A DNA stretch of 64,000 bases from Pyrus communis (GCF_963583255.1 NC_084817.1:13026121-13090120); one strand, 5' to 3'. Counted from the stretch's first letter, positions 46,212 to 58,180 are shown. The notes: generated by a model not told the origin, from the sequence alone. Program-made: numbers and translations.

Positions 46212-46904
46212 TCACAGAGGTTGTTTGCTTGAGGCCCCACTACGTGGCTTTACTCTTGAAGCGGAAGGTGTAGGAACAGAAGGCATCGGAATGGAAGGCA
46301 TCGGAGCAAAAGACATAGGAACGGAAGGCATCGGAGCGGGAGGCATCGGAGCTAGAGCATTCCAAGCCTCAATACTTGGCCAAACGCTGGATGACCCAGG
46401 AAAAAGGTGACTCTGAAGATAACCCGAAAACCTCTGACGGTCGCTTTGAATCCGACCTTCAGACTCTTGCAGCTCATCAAGCTTCCTCTTCATGCCCGTC
46501 GAATAGTTGTTTGCAAGCACGTGCAAACTTCTATTCTCATACTTCAGCTGCTGGACCTCCTGCTTGAGACTTTCCACCTCTGCCATCAATGATTCCACCT
46601 GACGGAAGTGGGCAAGCAGGCGTTGGCCCATGTTGGACACAGAACTCGCACACTGAACACTAAGTGCGAGGGACTCTTGAACGGCCAACTCATCGGACCG
46701 TCCTGACAGCAGCCTACAATCTTTTGGAGTGAGGAGGTTCCTAGCTACTATTGTAGCTGTTGTGGCGTCCTGCATCACGGAGTCTTCACCTGTGAGAGGA
46801 CCGTTAGAAGATAAGAAAGAAGGGCGCCATACGTTACCTTGACGCGGCGCGCCCGTATCACTGCTAAGGCTCAATTCCAAGCTAAGGTTCGATGGGTTTG
46901 CCAT
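46212..46904 (-). CDS. Intact accessory ORF, antisense within the inner element (230 aa)
   Basis: Not recognised as a defined family. It starts MANPSNLSLELSLSSDTGAP. Residues 25-75 hold GNVWRPSFLSSNGPLTGEDS and ARNLLTPKDCRLLSGRSDEL. A coiled coil follows at about 98-155 (RQVESLMAEVESLKQEVQQL, KRKLDELQESEGR). The C-terminus has Pro/Met repeats (PMPSVPM, PMPSIPMPSVP) and ends SSKQPL. There is no enzymatic motif, signal peptide or membrane segment. It runs opposite to the host element and has its own upstream region (46905-47870). A broken copy lies at 27081-27643. It is intact in the youngest element here, so it may be expressed. It resembles antisense ORFs of Tat/Retand/Grande elements only in position. 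Confidence 0.65.
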   Translation of the reverse strand: MANPSNLSLELSLSSDTGAPRQGNVWRPSFLSSNGPLTGEDSVMQDATTATIVARNLLTPKDCRLLSGRSDELAVQESLALSVQCASSVSNMGQRLLAHFRQVESLMAEVESLKQEVQQLKYENRSLHVLANNYSTGMKRKLDELQESEGRIQSDRQRFSGYLQSHLFPGSSSVWPSIEAWNALAPMPPAPMPSVPMSFAPMPSIPMPSVPTPSASRVKPRSGASSKQPL

Positions 46905-48170
46905 TTTTCAAAAGTGTTCAAAGAGAAGGGGTGGATGGAGTTAAATTTCAAAGGGCCGGAGACGATGTTCAAGAATGGGAAATCTTCAGAGTGTGTTTGT
47001 TGTGGTGATCGATAGTTCAATAAAAAAGCCAAGGCGACGCGTCCACCAATTCAAAAAGCCGGAATTTCCGGCGTAATTTAGGCAACGCTTTCTCGGCTTT
47101 TCAGAAGACGCGTTCAACTTTGTCAAAAGATTTCTTCTTTTCAGACAACACGTGGAGGCCATCACCGCAACTACACATCTTTAGCCGACAAGCGCAAAGT
47201 TCGGCGATGCTTTCTCTGCTTTTCAGAAAACGCGTGCAGCTTTGTCAAAAGGAGCCGCATCCGCACTACTACGTGTCGTTCAGAAAGCAAAGGGGCGTCG
47301 TTCAGAAATCGAAGGGGCGCCTGCTCAGAAATCGAAGAGGCATCGTTCAGATATCAAAGAGACATTTGTCGATAAGGGTAAAAGAACAATACCATCTCTT
47401 GATATTATCTCTATATATGTCGACCTTCGTCTTTTATGGCAAGGCAAACCTGAAGAAAAATGCCCAACTCTCCCTCACCTCTGAGGGCGCACTCCCAGCA
47501 AAGCCTCTTGAAATACTCAATTTTTTCTCCCCCAAAGAAGATACCAGAAACCTGGAGTACAAATGAGGCAGAAGGAAACGGTCTATCGAAGCATGTGGAG
47601 ACAACCACAACAAATACATGTGCTGCTTCATTCGCCGTTTCTTCAAAAGCAAAGGTATCTCATATCATCAAGGTCTAAAGCAAAAGTATCTCATATCATG
47701 CTCTTTCCCTGTCTTTTTCTTTGTCCTTGTTCTTACTCGCATGGCAAAGTAAAAGAAGCAATCAGCCGGCACTTGGAGTCAGTCTTCCGGTCTGGAGCCA
47801 ACTGCCTGGAATCTATTCCTGATTGCTTACCTAGCGTTGCTCTCGAGTAGTCATCTTCAACGGTTGATACACTTCCAGAGAAGGGACCACTTCTGCAAAG
47901 GGGAGCGAGTAAGGCAAGTGAAAATGATACATTGAAGCATGTGGAGACAAACTTAGGCTGAGTTATCCTCCAACCCTTTTCAATACGAATTGGAAAGATT
48001 GAACAAAGAAACAGACCAAAGGAGTAAGCTCAGACCTTCGGGGGAGACCAAAAGAATCCTGCTGACCAGATCAAGAGTAGCACAAAGGAAAATCAATGAT
48101 GGGCGGAAACCAGTTCAAGAGTAAGCCTGTGGAGTCACTATGATCAAAGCCTCAATGCAATTACCAAGGA
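46905..48170 (-). promoter_or_regulatory. Upstream region of the antisense ORF (module copy 2)
   Basis: Parts are homologous, inverted, to 25961-27080. Contains repeats of AAAACGCGT/GACGCGT-GCAnCTTTGTCAAAAG (47095-47260) and of GCGTCGTTCAGAAATCGAAG (47275-47350), and intron-like segments. The short frames here are not convincing proteins. It probably holds the promoter and leader of the antisense ORF. Confidence 0.4.
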
Positions 48171-50050
48171 GAAGAGGGAATTTACACTCCATAACCAGAT
48201 TTGCGTCCCTAAACTCTTCTCTTTGTTAATTACATTCTGCCATGTTTAGTATGTTTAAATGCTTTTTGTGTGTTTACTTATGCTTTGTTTAAATCTATGC
48301 TTAAAACATTGAGGACAATGTTTGATTTAAGTGTAGGGGGGTAACTAATGTTGTTAATGCAAATTCGTGGGATTTTATCACCCATTACTTCAAATGTTGT
48401 TCCTTGCTGTTTTAAGATGTTTTTAAGTTGTTTTAGAGTGTTTTTAGTGTGTTTTGTTTTATAACTCCGAAAATCACATAAAAATTTGAAAAACATGTTT
48501 TGAAAAGCCTAAAAAGAGTGTTTTGAGTCGTTTTTGTGTGTTTGTGTCTTAGGGTACCTTCCAACACAATGATAAGGATTTGGTTTGTAATTGCATGACT
48601 GTTAAAAAGAGTTATAAACATGGAGAAAAGTTTGATTTACTCTTGGTATATGCTTGGTTATGGTTATAATATATGACTTCACATGCAATCATAAAAGAAA
48701 AATTGGTTTTTGTAACATGCTTGAAGGAAGAAACTCATAATAACGCTACATCCCTGTGAGACTCGAGCCATTACTTTGTTTGGAGAGTTATTTTCTGTGA
48801 TTCTTTGTTTTCTAAAGTTGTTGCATGATCTCATTATTCCTTGCTTGGTTACTACTTAGAATGCAATTGTATCATGATAGAACTAAATGCTAGAACTTAT
48901 ATCCGTTTCATTCAAAGCATGACATTGAATTGCATAACATATATCAAGATGAAGTTGTGTAGTTGCCACCCTAACCAAATAGCCTTACTTCCCATATTTC
49001 GTATTTGTTATTAGTTTTAACCCCGTTGAACCTCGTTTAGCCTATTTTCTTTGCTAACCACATCACCCCTTACCTAGCCTAGATTAGGACCATTCGTACC
49101 CTTGTTCTTGAAGCATAGTAAGCATGACGGATAATGAATTCCTTTTGATTAATATGTTGCAGAAAATAAGTGTGGGGGAAGGGATTTTTGTGTGTATGTA
49201 TGTGCCTAAGTCTTAAAGGAGGCACGGGAAAAAGAAAAAAAAAATGTGAAAAAAAAAAGAAGAAGAAAAGAAAGAAAAAGAGTGAAAATAAGTGAGAATG
49301 GACTCACAAGTGTGATTGTTGAAGAAAGGGCCCAAAAAGTTTGAATATGGCCCTAAGTTTTGTGTGACTTTCCCTTGGGTGTTCAAAGTTGACTTCTGCG
49401 TTCTAAAGGGAATTCTAAGTGCCTAATTCAATATTTTGCTCACTATTGCTTAAAGAACATTTGTTTTCCCTATCCTTTCTTTGTTAGCCAAACACCTTTA
49501 GCCCCGTTTCAACCCTTATGCTTCTATCTTGATCGTTATGTGTTCAATAATGTGGAGTTTGGAATTGATATGAGCTTATGGAATCACTGGTTCTCGTTCT
49601 AAGTAGTAGCATTCAATTCATGAGATCATATTCATGTCATTGTCGTAAATCCAGAAAATGCTTTCTTTGATATAACATATGTGAGTGTTAGAATTCATAT
49701 TTACATCAATCTTCTCACATATAACTTAGTGTAGGGAGTGTAGTCAGAAAATCTGTGTGAAAACGAGTGCATATCTTGTAAGGATTTGAGCAAATTCTCT
49801 AAGGCATGTTACTACATTCAAAACATGGTTTTAAATGCTTAATTGTGAAATAATATGTGGTGACTATGATTAAGAATGTACTTAAGTGTGAAGATGACTA
49901 AAATCTATGGGACTAATGATTTTTAACTTGTCATGTGCATTGGAAATCCTTGAGACGATTGTTGGAAGGTTTAGGTTGTGTTTTTCTTGTTCAGTGTCGT
50001 TTTGTTTTTTATTTCTTTTGTTTTGTTTTGCTCGAGGACTAGCAAAAGAT
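48171..50050 (+). other. 3' non-coding region of the inner element
   Basis: Colinear with 54232-56181 of the outer element (shared ACATTGAGGACAATGTTTG, TAGGGTACCTTCCAACACAA, CTAGCCTAGATTAGGA). It contains polypurine-like motifs near 48331 and 49168. No gene is seen. Confidence 0.75.
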
Positions 50051-50065
50051 AAGTGTGGGGGTATT
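50051..50065 (+). other. Polypurine tract of inner element
   Basis: AAGTGTGGGGGTATT directly before the 3' LTR. Confidence 0.8.
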
Positions 50066-52672
50066 TGATAGGAGCATATTCATGCGACTTAAATGGCTTG
50101 TTCTCGTGCATTTACGTTATGTTTCTTTAGTTATTTTAGTACTTTAAGCTATTTTCGTGTGTTTGTAGGTCCAAAGGGCTAAAGGAGCAAAAAGATGCAT
50201 TTTGGAGATTTTTGGAGCACTTTTGGGCTAAGGATGGATAGCTTATGCTTGGAGCCAAAGTGTTGGACGAAATTGAAGACCTAATTGGAGCCAAAGTGTT
50301 GGAACCTTGTTCTCTTTAGTTTTAGGACATTTAAACCTTTCCTAATCCCAATCATGCCATGCATAACACACATCCATTCTAACACATTGTCATTGCACAT
50401 GCATTTCCTTCATTAATTAACCCACATGCTCCCATTACTTATCATAACCACATATCATATCACTTATCACTTATCACTTATCATCATCACTTTAGCTTTA
50501 ATTCACATGAACATTCACTCACCACAAACATTTCACATGCTTTCCTATTCAATTAAATCAGCCACATGCATTCATCATCATAACCTAGCTGTCATTCCAC
50601 TTCATTGCACATGCATCTTCAAAGAAATCAGATTTCCATCATATTCACATGCATTCATCATCATAACCTAGCTGTTATTCCACTTCATTGCACATGCATC
50701 TTCAAAGAAATCAGATTTCCATCATATTCACATGCATTCCATCTTTTAATTTAATCACATGCACATTCACCTTGCTTTGCAGAAAATCCACTTCATAACA
50801 CATGCATCTTGGCAGATTTCACATGCACTCATGCACATTCACCTTAATCATTCACATAGCTTTAATCCACATGCATTTCCACCTAGATTTCCACCTCACA
50901 ACCACCAGAAATCAACCAAAAACGTGCATTCCCTTTCATTTCTGTCAAAACACATGCATTTCCACCCTTTAATCACATGCACAAACAGCCACATGCATCT
51001 CCCATCACCATTTCAGATTTCCACCAAGTTCCTAGCTGTCATGTTCCCCCCATTTCACCTATAAATACTCATTCATTCATTCTCATTCATACACAATCCA
51101 TTCACCACAGAAATAAGGCCTTTGTGCCAGAAATTCACCCATTCCAAACACTCTTCCATAAACTCATCCATTGCAGAAATGTAGACCATCAAACCACCCC
51201 CTTTGTGCCGTGAGTCTTCCCTACAAATCCAAACACCATCCTTCCATTCCTCCACCACTATCCAAACCATTCACACCATCAAACTATCCTTAGACCTTGT
51301 GCTACAACGAAGAGGAAGAGAAGAGTGCCTAAACATTCATACAATTCAAGTTTGAGTTGTTGGAATGTTTAGGTGTTTCTTTGATTTCAATGTTTAATTT
51401 CAATACTCTTTGTTTTGTACGTATGAGGAATGGAAGAGAAGAGTGCCTAAACGTTCATACAATTCAAGTTTGAGTTGTTGGAATGTTTAGGTGTTTCTTT
51501 GATTTCAAAGTTATGAGGAAATTCGAAATATATGTTTATGCTTACATTTTGATTTGATTATTCTAATTGCGTTTCATAAGTTGTGATTCAATTTGTTTAA
51601 CCGTTTTATTGATAACTTATTTATGTATGTTTATTGAGAGTGCACGCTTAATTTTCATGCATGAATATGACGCTAGAATATAAGTGAGTTTCACCTAATA
51701 GTTACGAACTTATATTCATAAGTAGTGGAGGTTGCTTATAAACAATCGCGTTAAACGAATTCTTGGCAAGAGTTTCATGCATTCATAGTAACGAATGCCT
51801 CGTCAACACTTATAATTTTCATAGAGCGTAATTATTCTTGCTTGTACCTCTTCTATGCATTCATGTTGAGGACTTGTGGGGAATGTTTTGAATTGTCGCA
51901 TGCATCATCCAATTCAATAACGTTAGGAAGATTTGAAGGTTAATTAGTGCATCACGGTTAACTTGGGGTGTTGAGAATTCATGGTTTATTGAAATGCAAT
52001 TGGAAATCATTTTATTATGCAAGTATAACATATGTGGAGATGAACCCCTTAGCTATTCTATCATCCATTCATTCCATTTCATCAATTTCATAGTTACATT
52101 CTGTTTTAAGTTTAATTTGTTCATTTAATTTAATTTCGTATAAACCTCAATCCCCCTTTACTTTAATGTCCAATTTAGTTAGAAAGTATCTTAGTTTGTG
52201 TTTATGAGTGTTTTGATTCATTTTATTTCCCAATTTCGTCCAAATTCACCAAAGTGCTCAAAACTGCCCAGAAAGTGATTTTAAGGCAGTTTTGAGTGTT
52301 TTGGGTGATGTTTGAGTCTTTTGGTTTGTTTTACTGTTTCAAGCATTTAGTTTTACATTCTTTGAGTTAGTTTAGTGTTTTATATTGTGTTTTTACGTTC
52401 TTGAGTCATTTTGTTACACAAATTCGTCCAAATTTGTGTTTGTGCTCAAATCTGCCCAGAAAGTGGTTTTTAGGCAGATTTGAGTGTGTTTGTGTTGTTT
52501 TGAGTCCTTTGAGTCTTTGTGAACGTTTTTAACTTTGTTTTTATGTTTTTGAGTCAAATCCAAGTGATTAACAATCCCTCCTAATCCCCGGTCTAGAACG
52601 ATCCCTACTTATACATATACTACAATTTGACGAAAAGAGGGTTTAATTTGTGTGCGTATAAATCACGCATCA
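50066..52672 (+). repeat. 3' LTR of inner element
   Basis: 2607 bp, nearly identical to 42352-44876 but with an 82-bp segment (about 51109-51190) absent from the 5' copy. Confidence 0.93.
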
Positions 52673-52677
52673 GAAGC

Positions 52678-53594
52678 CCTAAAAGTGTATTATCACTAAC
52701 GGGAGAATTGAAAGTAAGTTTCAATTCACAATTGATTTGAAAGAGTTTGAATCGCCCACTGCCTCGCTAAAAGGAACCTAAAGGATCGTACACCGTGTAA
52801 GGTAAAGATTGAAGATTCAACGGAGATGAGTAAGAATAATTAAATGGTTTAATTATTTATGGCAAGGATTAATTAATATGTTAATTAATCAAACGAATAA
52901 GTTCGTTAAAGACCTCGGGATAGTTTTGGACCTTAAGGCCCAATGGGCTTCGAACGTCAAGTCCATTGACTTAAGTTGTATGACAACTTAATGAATAATG
53001 ATTCACAAAGGCCCAAATAGCCCAATAAATCCCCTTAAATTCGGCCATTTAGAGGAGGGTAGTGAACTTGGCTTAATTGCAAGTTTGCCACTCCATTGTG
53101 AGGTGGTATAAAGACATCTTTATAGCCATTTCATCCTTAGGGTTTTTCTAAGGAGAAAAGATGAAAACAAACTCTCCTTTCTCTCTAAAATGGCCGGCCA
53201 CCTTGAGTAAAAACATCTAGCAATCTTACTTCCTCAAGGTCACTCATTTCTTCTCCAATCTTACCTTGGTGTGGAGACTTAGAGGTTCTCAATTTTGGGA
53301 ACTTGGAGAAACCTTTTCATTCATCCAAATCCATGGATCTAAGATGCAAGGAATGAAGGCCCTCTCTTTGGGTGATTAGCCTTTGCTTATGCAAAGAGGA
53401 ATCTACAAAGGTATTGATTTCTCAACTCACTTTGTTTTTGAGTTGAGTCTTGGTTCACCTATCTACTAGGCTTTGAAGTTCATGGGTTAAGTTTTGTTTT
53501 TGAGTGCATATAAACATGATTCCGCCTTTTAATTGTTAATTGCATGTTGTTGATGTTGCTCAAATGAACTTGTTTTTTCACAAATTTTCCTTCA
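52678..53594 (+). repeat. 3' LTR of the copia-type element, second piece
   Basis: 917 bp matching 35152-36068, after the duplicated GAAGC (52673-52677). Confidence 0.92.
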
Positions 53595-54231
53595 CTTACC
53601 ATCCTCAAACAAGTGGGCAAGCCGAGGTTTCTAATCGGGAAATCAAGGAAATTTTGGAGAAGACCGTTGGGCCAAACCGGAAGGATTGGAGCTTGCGTTT
53701 GAATGATGCATTGTGGGCATATTGTACGGCCTACAAAACACCAATTGGAATGTCCCCATTTCGGCTCATCTATGGGAAACCATGTCATCTTCCCATTGAG
53801 TTGGAGCACAAAGCACATTGGGTCGTCAGAACATTCAACATGGACATTGATACTGCTGGAATCCATAGGAAGCTTCAACTAAACGAGCTTGAGGAGATAA
53901 GGCATGAAGCATACGAGAACGCATTGATTTACAAGGAGAAGTCAAAAGCATTCCATGACAAGATGATTCGTAGCAAGACATTTGTTCTAAGGCAGAAAGT
54001 GCTACTCTTCAATTCCCGCCTTCACTTGTTTCCAGGTAAGTTACGTTCTAAGTGGATTGGCCTGTTTGTTGTATTAATGTATTTCCTTATGGTGCAGTCC
54101 AAATTCAAAGCTTAAAGACCGGCCAAGAGTTCAAAGTCAACGGACATCGTTTGAAGTCATACTATGAGAACTTTGAAGAGCATGTCGTGGATGGAGAAAG
54201 CTTCCATGCCGTGGGCCCAATTGAAGCTTAA
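53595..54231 (+). pseudogene. Integrase C-terminal part of the outer element
   Basis: Resumes the interrupted integrase: [20 protein letters not shown] (with the catalytic Glu region), [40 protein letters not shown] and a long helical tail. Near 54060 the frame shifts. The true end continues [20 protein letters not shown] and finishes EA-stop at 54229-54231. Confidence 0.85.
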
Positions 54232-56181
54232 GAGGAAGGATCGTCCGGCTGGAAGATGTTAAAGCAAGCGCTTCTTAGGAGGCAACCCATGCAAATAAAA
54301 AAGAACGAGGAAGCTCCAGCACTCCATAACCAGATTTGCGTTCCTAAACCCTACTCTTTATTGCTTTTTATTTTGCCATGTTTGTCGTGTTTGTTAGTTG
54401 TGGTAATTGTTTGTTTGTTTGTGAGTCTATACTTAAAACATTGAGGACAATGTTTGGTTTAAGTGTGGGGGGGTAAACAAAGTGTTTTTCATGCAAATTC
54501 GTGGGATTTTATCACCCATCATTTCTAAAGTTGTTTTTCACTGTTTTTAAGTGTTTTTAATGTGTTTTGAAGTGTTTTTATGTGTCTTAAATAGAAAAGC
54601 CGAAAATTTGAAAAAAAATCGAAAAATAGTATTTTAAAAAAACCCAAAAAGAGTTGTTTTTCGAGTCGTTATTGTGTTTGTGTCTTAGGGTACCTTCCAA
54701 CACAATGATGAGGATTTGGTTTTTAATTGCATGACTATTAAAGAAAGTTACAAACATGGATGGAAGTTTGATATGCTTTTTGGTTTATGCTTGGTTATAG
54801 TTGACATGCACGAATTCACATGTAATCACAAATAAAAAAATCAGTTTTTGTAACATGCTTGAAGGAAGAAACTCAAACTAACGCTACAACCCTGAGAGAT
54901 TTGAGCCTAAACATTCTTTGGAGAGTTATTAATCTTGATACCTTGTTTTCTAAAGTCGTTGCATGATCTCATCATTCTTTGCTTGGTTGCTACTTAGAAT
55001 GCGTTTCATCACTATAGTTCCAAATACTATAACTCACGCCCATTTCATTCAAAGCATAAAATTGATTAGCATAACAAATAATAAGATGAAGTTGGTTAGT
55101 TTAAACCCAGAGCCAAAAAGCCTTACCCCTTTACATATATATTGTAGGTTTAAACCCCTTTGAGCCTTATTTAGCCTATTTTCTTTGTTAACCACATAAT
55201 CCTTACCTAGCCTAGATTAGGATTATCCAAACCCTTATTCTTAAAGGATAGTAAAGCATGACGTAGAGGGAATTCCTTTCGATCTAAAAGTTGCAGAAAA
55301 ACAAGTGTGGGGGAAGGGATTTTCGTAGGAATTCATGGAGTAGTGTGTTTGTGTGCCAAAGAACGAATAGGGCACTTAAAAAAAAAAAAAAAAAAAAAAC
55401 GTGAAAAAGAAGAAAAAGAAAGAAAAAAGAAAGAAAAAGAGTTGAAAATAAGTGAGAATGAACTCACAAGTGTTGATTGTTGAAGAAAGGGTTCAAAAGT
55501 TTGAATTTGACCCTAAGTTTTGTGTGATTCTTCCCTTGGTGTTCAAAGTTGGTTTTTGCATTCAAAAGTGAATTCTAAAGTGTTTATTACTTTGCTTACT
55601 ATTGCTTTAAGAACTTTTGGTTATCCTTACCTTTCTTTGCTAGCCAAATACCTTAGCCTTGTTACAAACCCTTTGACTTCAATCTTGGTTGTTATGTGTT
55701 TCAATATGTGGAGTTTAAAATTGGTTTGAGCATATGGTATCCCTGGTTCTCGCGTCTAAGTAGTAGCATTCCATTCATGAGATCATATACATGTTAATAA
55801 TTCCGGAAAATGCCTTCTTTGTTATGACATATGTGAGTATTAGTTTTCATATTTAAATCAATCTTCTCACATATACCTAGTGTAGGGAGTGTAGTCAGAA
55901 AATCTGTGTGAAAATAGAGAGTATATCCAGTGAGGAATTGAGGGAATTCTCTAAGGCATGTTACTACATTCAAAATCATGTTTTAATTGATTAAATGCGA
56001 GCAAGTGTGTGGTAACTATGGTTAAGTATATGCTCGAGGGTAGGGATAACTAAAATCTATGAATGTGGTATTCTTTAAATGTGTCATGTTCATTGGAAAT
56101 CCTTGAGGTACATGCTGGAAGGTCTAGAATGTGTTTTGTTTGTTTTGTTTATTTCGTTTTGCTCGAGGACTAGCAAAAGCT
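54232..56181 (+). other. 3' non-coding region of the outer element
   Basis: About 1.95 kb without genes between integrase and the polypurine tract. It has polypurine-like motifs near 54461 and 55302, and an A-rich/GAAAAA tract at 55378-55440. No env-like frame is present. Confidence 0.75.
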
Positions 56182-56196
56182 AAGTGTGGGGGAATT
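56182..56196 (+). other. Polypurine tract of outer element
   Basis: AAGTGTGGGGGAATT directly before the 3' LTR. Confidence 0.8.
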
Positions 56197-58180
56197 TGAT
56201 AGGAGCATATTTATGCTACTTAGTTATGTTGTTTCCTTGCATTTAGTGAGTTAATTACTATTTATTTCAGTCTTTTAAGTTATTTTCATGTGTTTTTAGG
56301 TCCTAATGACAAAAGGAGCAAGAAAGTGCATTTTGAGGCTATTTGGAGCATTTTTGGGCATGGATTGGATAGCTTAACGATGGAGCAAAGAGGATGGATG
56401 AAATTGAAGACAAGAAGGGCTAGGAAAGGCTACAAATCTGGTGGAGGAAGTCCAAATGCAAAGAGGATAAGGAAGAAGCAAGAAACAAGGAACCTTATCC
56501 AATCTTATCCAACCTTATCTTATCCTATCCTAGAAACCTTATCCTATCCTATCTCTAACATTATCCTATTCTATCCTATCCAAATCAGGTTAGGACTTAA
56601 ACCTAGCTAATTAGAGGGAACTAATTATACATTTAAACACCTAAGTCAGTTTCTAGAAGCCTTATCCACTCAATTGCCGCAAGAACTCCATTCCTTGTAG
56701 GTTTAGGAATTGCAATCCTTCTCCTACACAAATATCATGTATCCTTGGCCCTTTAGGTTTAGGAATCTGCCCTAAACCATCCCTTCTAGAAACCTTATCT
56801 CAGCCCTATACACATGCCGCACCAAAACCTTATAGAATCCCTAAATCCTAGCTGAACTCCCTATTCCAATTCCCATTTGATTTCTGCCTTGAATTAACCC
56901 TTTTTCAATGGGATTGTGCAATCCTTTTCCTTCACTAAGTGTGCCTAATTAAGCCTATATAAGCAGCCCTATGCCGCACCATTCATTCATCCACTCACAC
57001 ATTCATTCATTCATACTTTCATCCATCAAACACCACAATCCATTCTACAACCCCTTAGTGCCGCAAGCAAGGAAGCAAGGAGAGGAGGACTTGTGCAATT
57101 TGCCATCCAAGGGAGTGCCGTGCATGCCATTGGAGTGTGGAGCGTTTTTCTTGGTTCTTTCTATCCTTAGTCTTAGTTCAATGTTTAAATTTAATTATCT
57201 TTGTTTTGCGAACATGAGGAACTAACTTCTCTTTAGTTAGAGGAGAATTTGAAGCCATGATTATATGTTTTATATGAATTAATTACGTTCGGTTATTATT
57301 ACTTAAGGCATGAATGTGATTTGCTTATCTAAGTTATTAAAACTGGTTTATGTATGTGGGTTGGGGGTTAACACTTAATTTGCATGCATAAACTTGATGC
57401 TAGAATATAGGAGGGTTTCACGTAATTGTTATTCACTTATATTCACAAGTAGTGGAGGTTGCTAGTCACAATCGCGTTAAGTAAATCCTTGGCATAAGTC
57501 TCATGCGTTTCATAGTGATGAGTGCCTTGTCAACGCTTATAGTTTTCTCAAAGCTTAATGACTTTTGATATGTATCTTTGTTATGCATCTCATATAAAGA
57601 ACTTGAAAAAGATAATTTGGTTGTAATGCGTTTTCATTCAATTCAATGACATAAGGAAAACTTGAGAGTTAGTTGTGCGATGCAACTAATTTGGGGCGTT
57701 GTCATTCATAGTCTAAAGGAGTAATAACTGGACATTGGTTCGTATGCATATGTCATGTGTGGAGAAGGACCCTCTAACTAGCCTTTTACCCATTTGTTTT
57801 ATCTAAATTCGTTTTTATAAAGTGTTTTCTACAAAAGTTTTGTTTTAAGTTTTATTTTCGTCAAAAACAATCCCCATGTTATTTAGTCTTCATATTTGAG
57901 TCAAAACTTGTTTTCCTTGATTCTTTTGAGTCTAGTTAAGTCCTATTTTCGTCCAAAACCTTTATTGAGTCTAAAAGTGAGTCTTTTTGAGTATTGATTG
58001 TTGTTTTAAGTGTCTAAAGTTAGTTTTGAGTCCATAGAGTCTAATTTAGTGTTTTTGAGTCTTATTTACATAGATTAGCATCCCTAGTTAATCCCCGGTT
58101 TAGAACGATCCCTACTTACATATCTACTACAATTGTCACAAATAGGGTTTAATTTGTGTGTCAAGTTAATTTTCACATCA
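56197..58180 (+). repeat. 3' LTR of outer element
   Basis: 1984 bp, TGATAGGAGC...TTTTCACATCA, with TATA box at 56956-56963. Full-length reference for the deleted 5' LTR. Confidence 0.92.

Larger units (their letters stand above)
42352..52672 (+). mobile_element. Inner non-autonomous Athila-like element carrying an antisense ORF
   Basis: TSD GAAGC at 42347-42351 and 52673-52677. 5' LTR 42352-44876, primer site at about 44881, a truncated gag/linker ORF (45007-46116), an inverted accessory-gene module (about 46119-48170), a non-coding 3' region, polypurine tract and 3' LTR 50066-52672. It has no protease, RT, RNase H or integrase. I see only about two substitutions plus one 82-bp indel between the LTRs, making it the youngest insertion here. 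It must have used enzymes from related autonomous elements. Confidence 0.92.
34264..53594 (+). mobile_element. Copia-type LTR element without intact genes, inserted in integrase; carries a nested element
   Basis: 5' LTR 34264-36068 (1805 bp). The 3' LTR is in two pieces, 41464-42351 and 52678-53594 (888+917 = 1805 bp). The CTTAC duplication flanks it. Primer site TGGTATCAAGAGC begins at 36071, and the purine-rich tract GCAAGTGGGAGAT precedes the 3' LTR. The interior has no frame above about 80 codons, only decayed copia pol traces. By eye the LTRs differ at about seven of 1805 positions, so insertion was recent although the element cannot encode its own enzymes. Confidence 0.9.
28138..58180 (+). 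mobile_element. Outer Athila-like Ty3/gypsy element, interrupted by nested insertions
   Basis: Flanked by the target duplication GAAGC at 28133-28137 and 58181-58185. Structure: 5' LTR 28138-29234, primer site 29240-29257, gag, protease, RT, RNase H, integrase start, [nested copia-type element 34264-53594 plus duplicated CTTAC], integrase end to 54231, non-coding region, polypurine tract and 3' LTR 56197-58180. I count roughly a dozen differences in about 1.09 kb of shared LTR. Coding is broken by at least three in-frame stops and two frameshifts, independent of the nested insertion. Confidence 0.93.

Noticed and set aside
47120..47850. Several short frames upstream of the antisense ORF
   Set aside because: They overlap in different frames within a repeat-containing leader, and none has protein-like conservation with the copy-1 region.
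54232..56181. Search for an env-like gene after integrase, as in some Athila elements
   Set aside because: No open frame or membrane-protein pattern. The region is non-coding.
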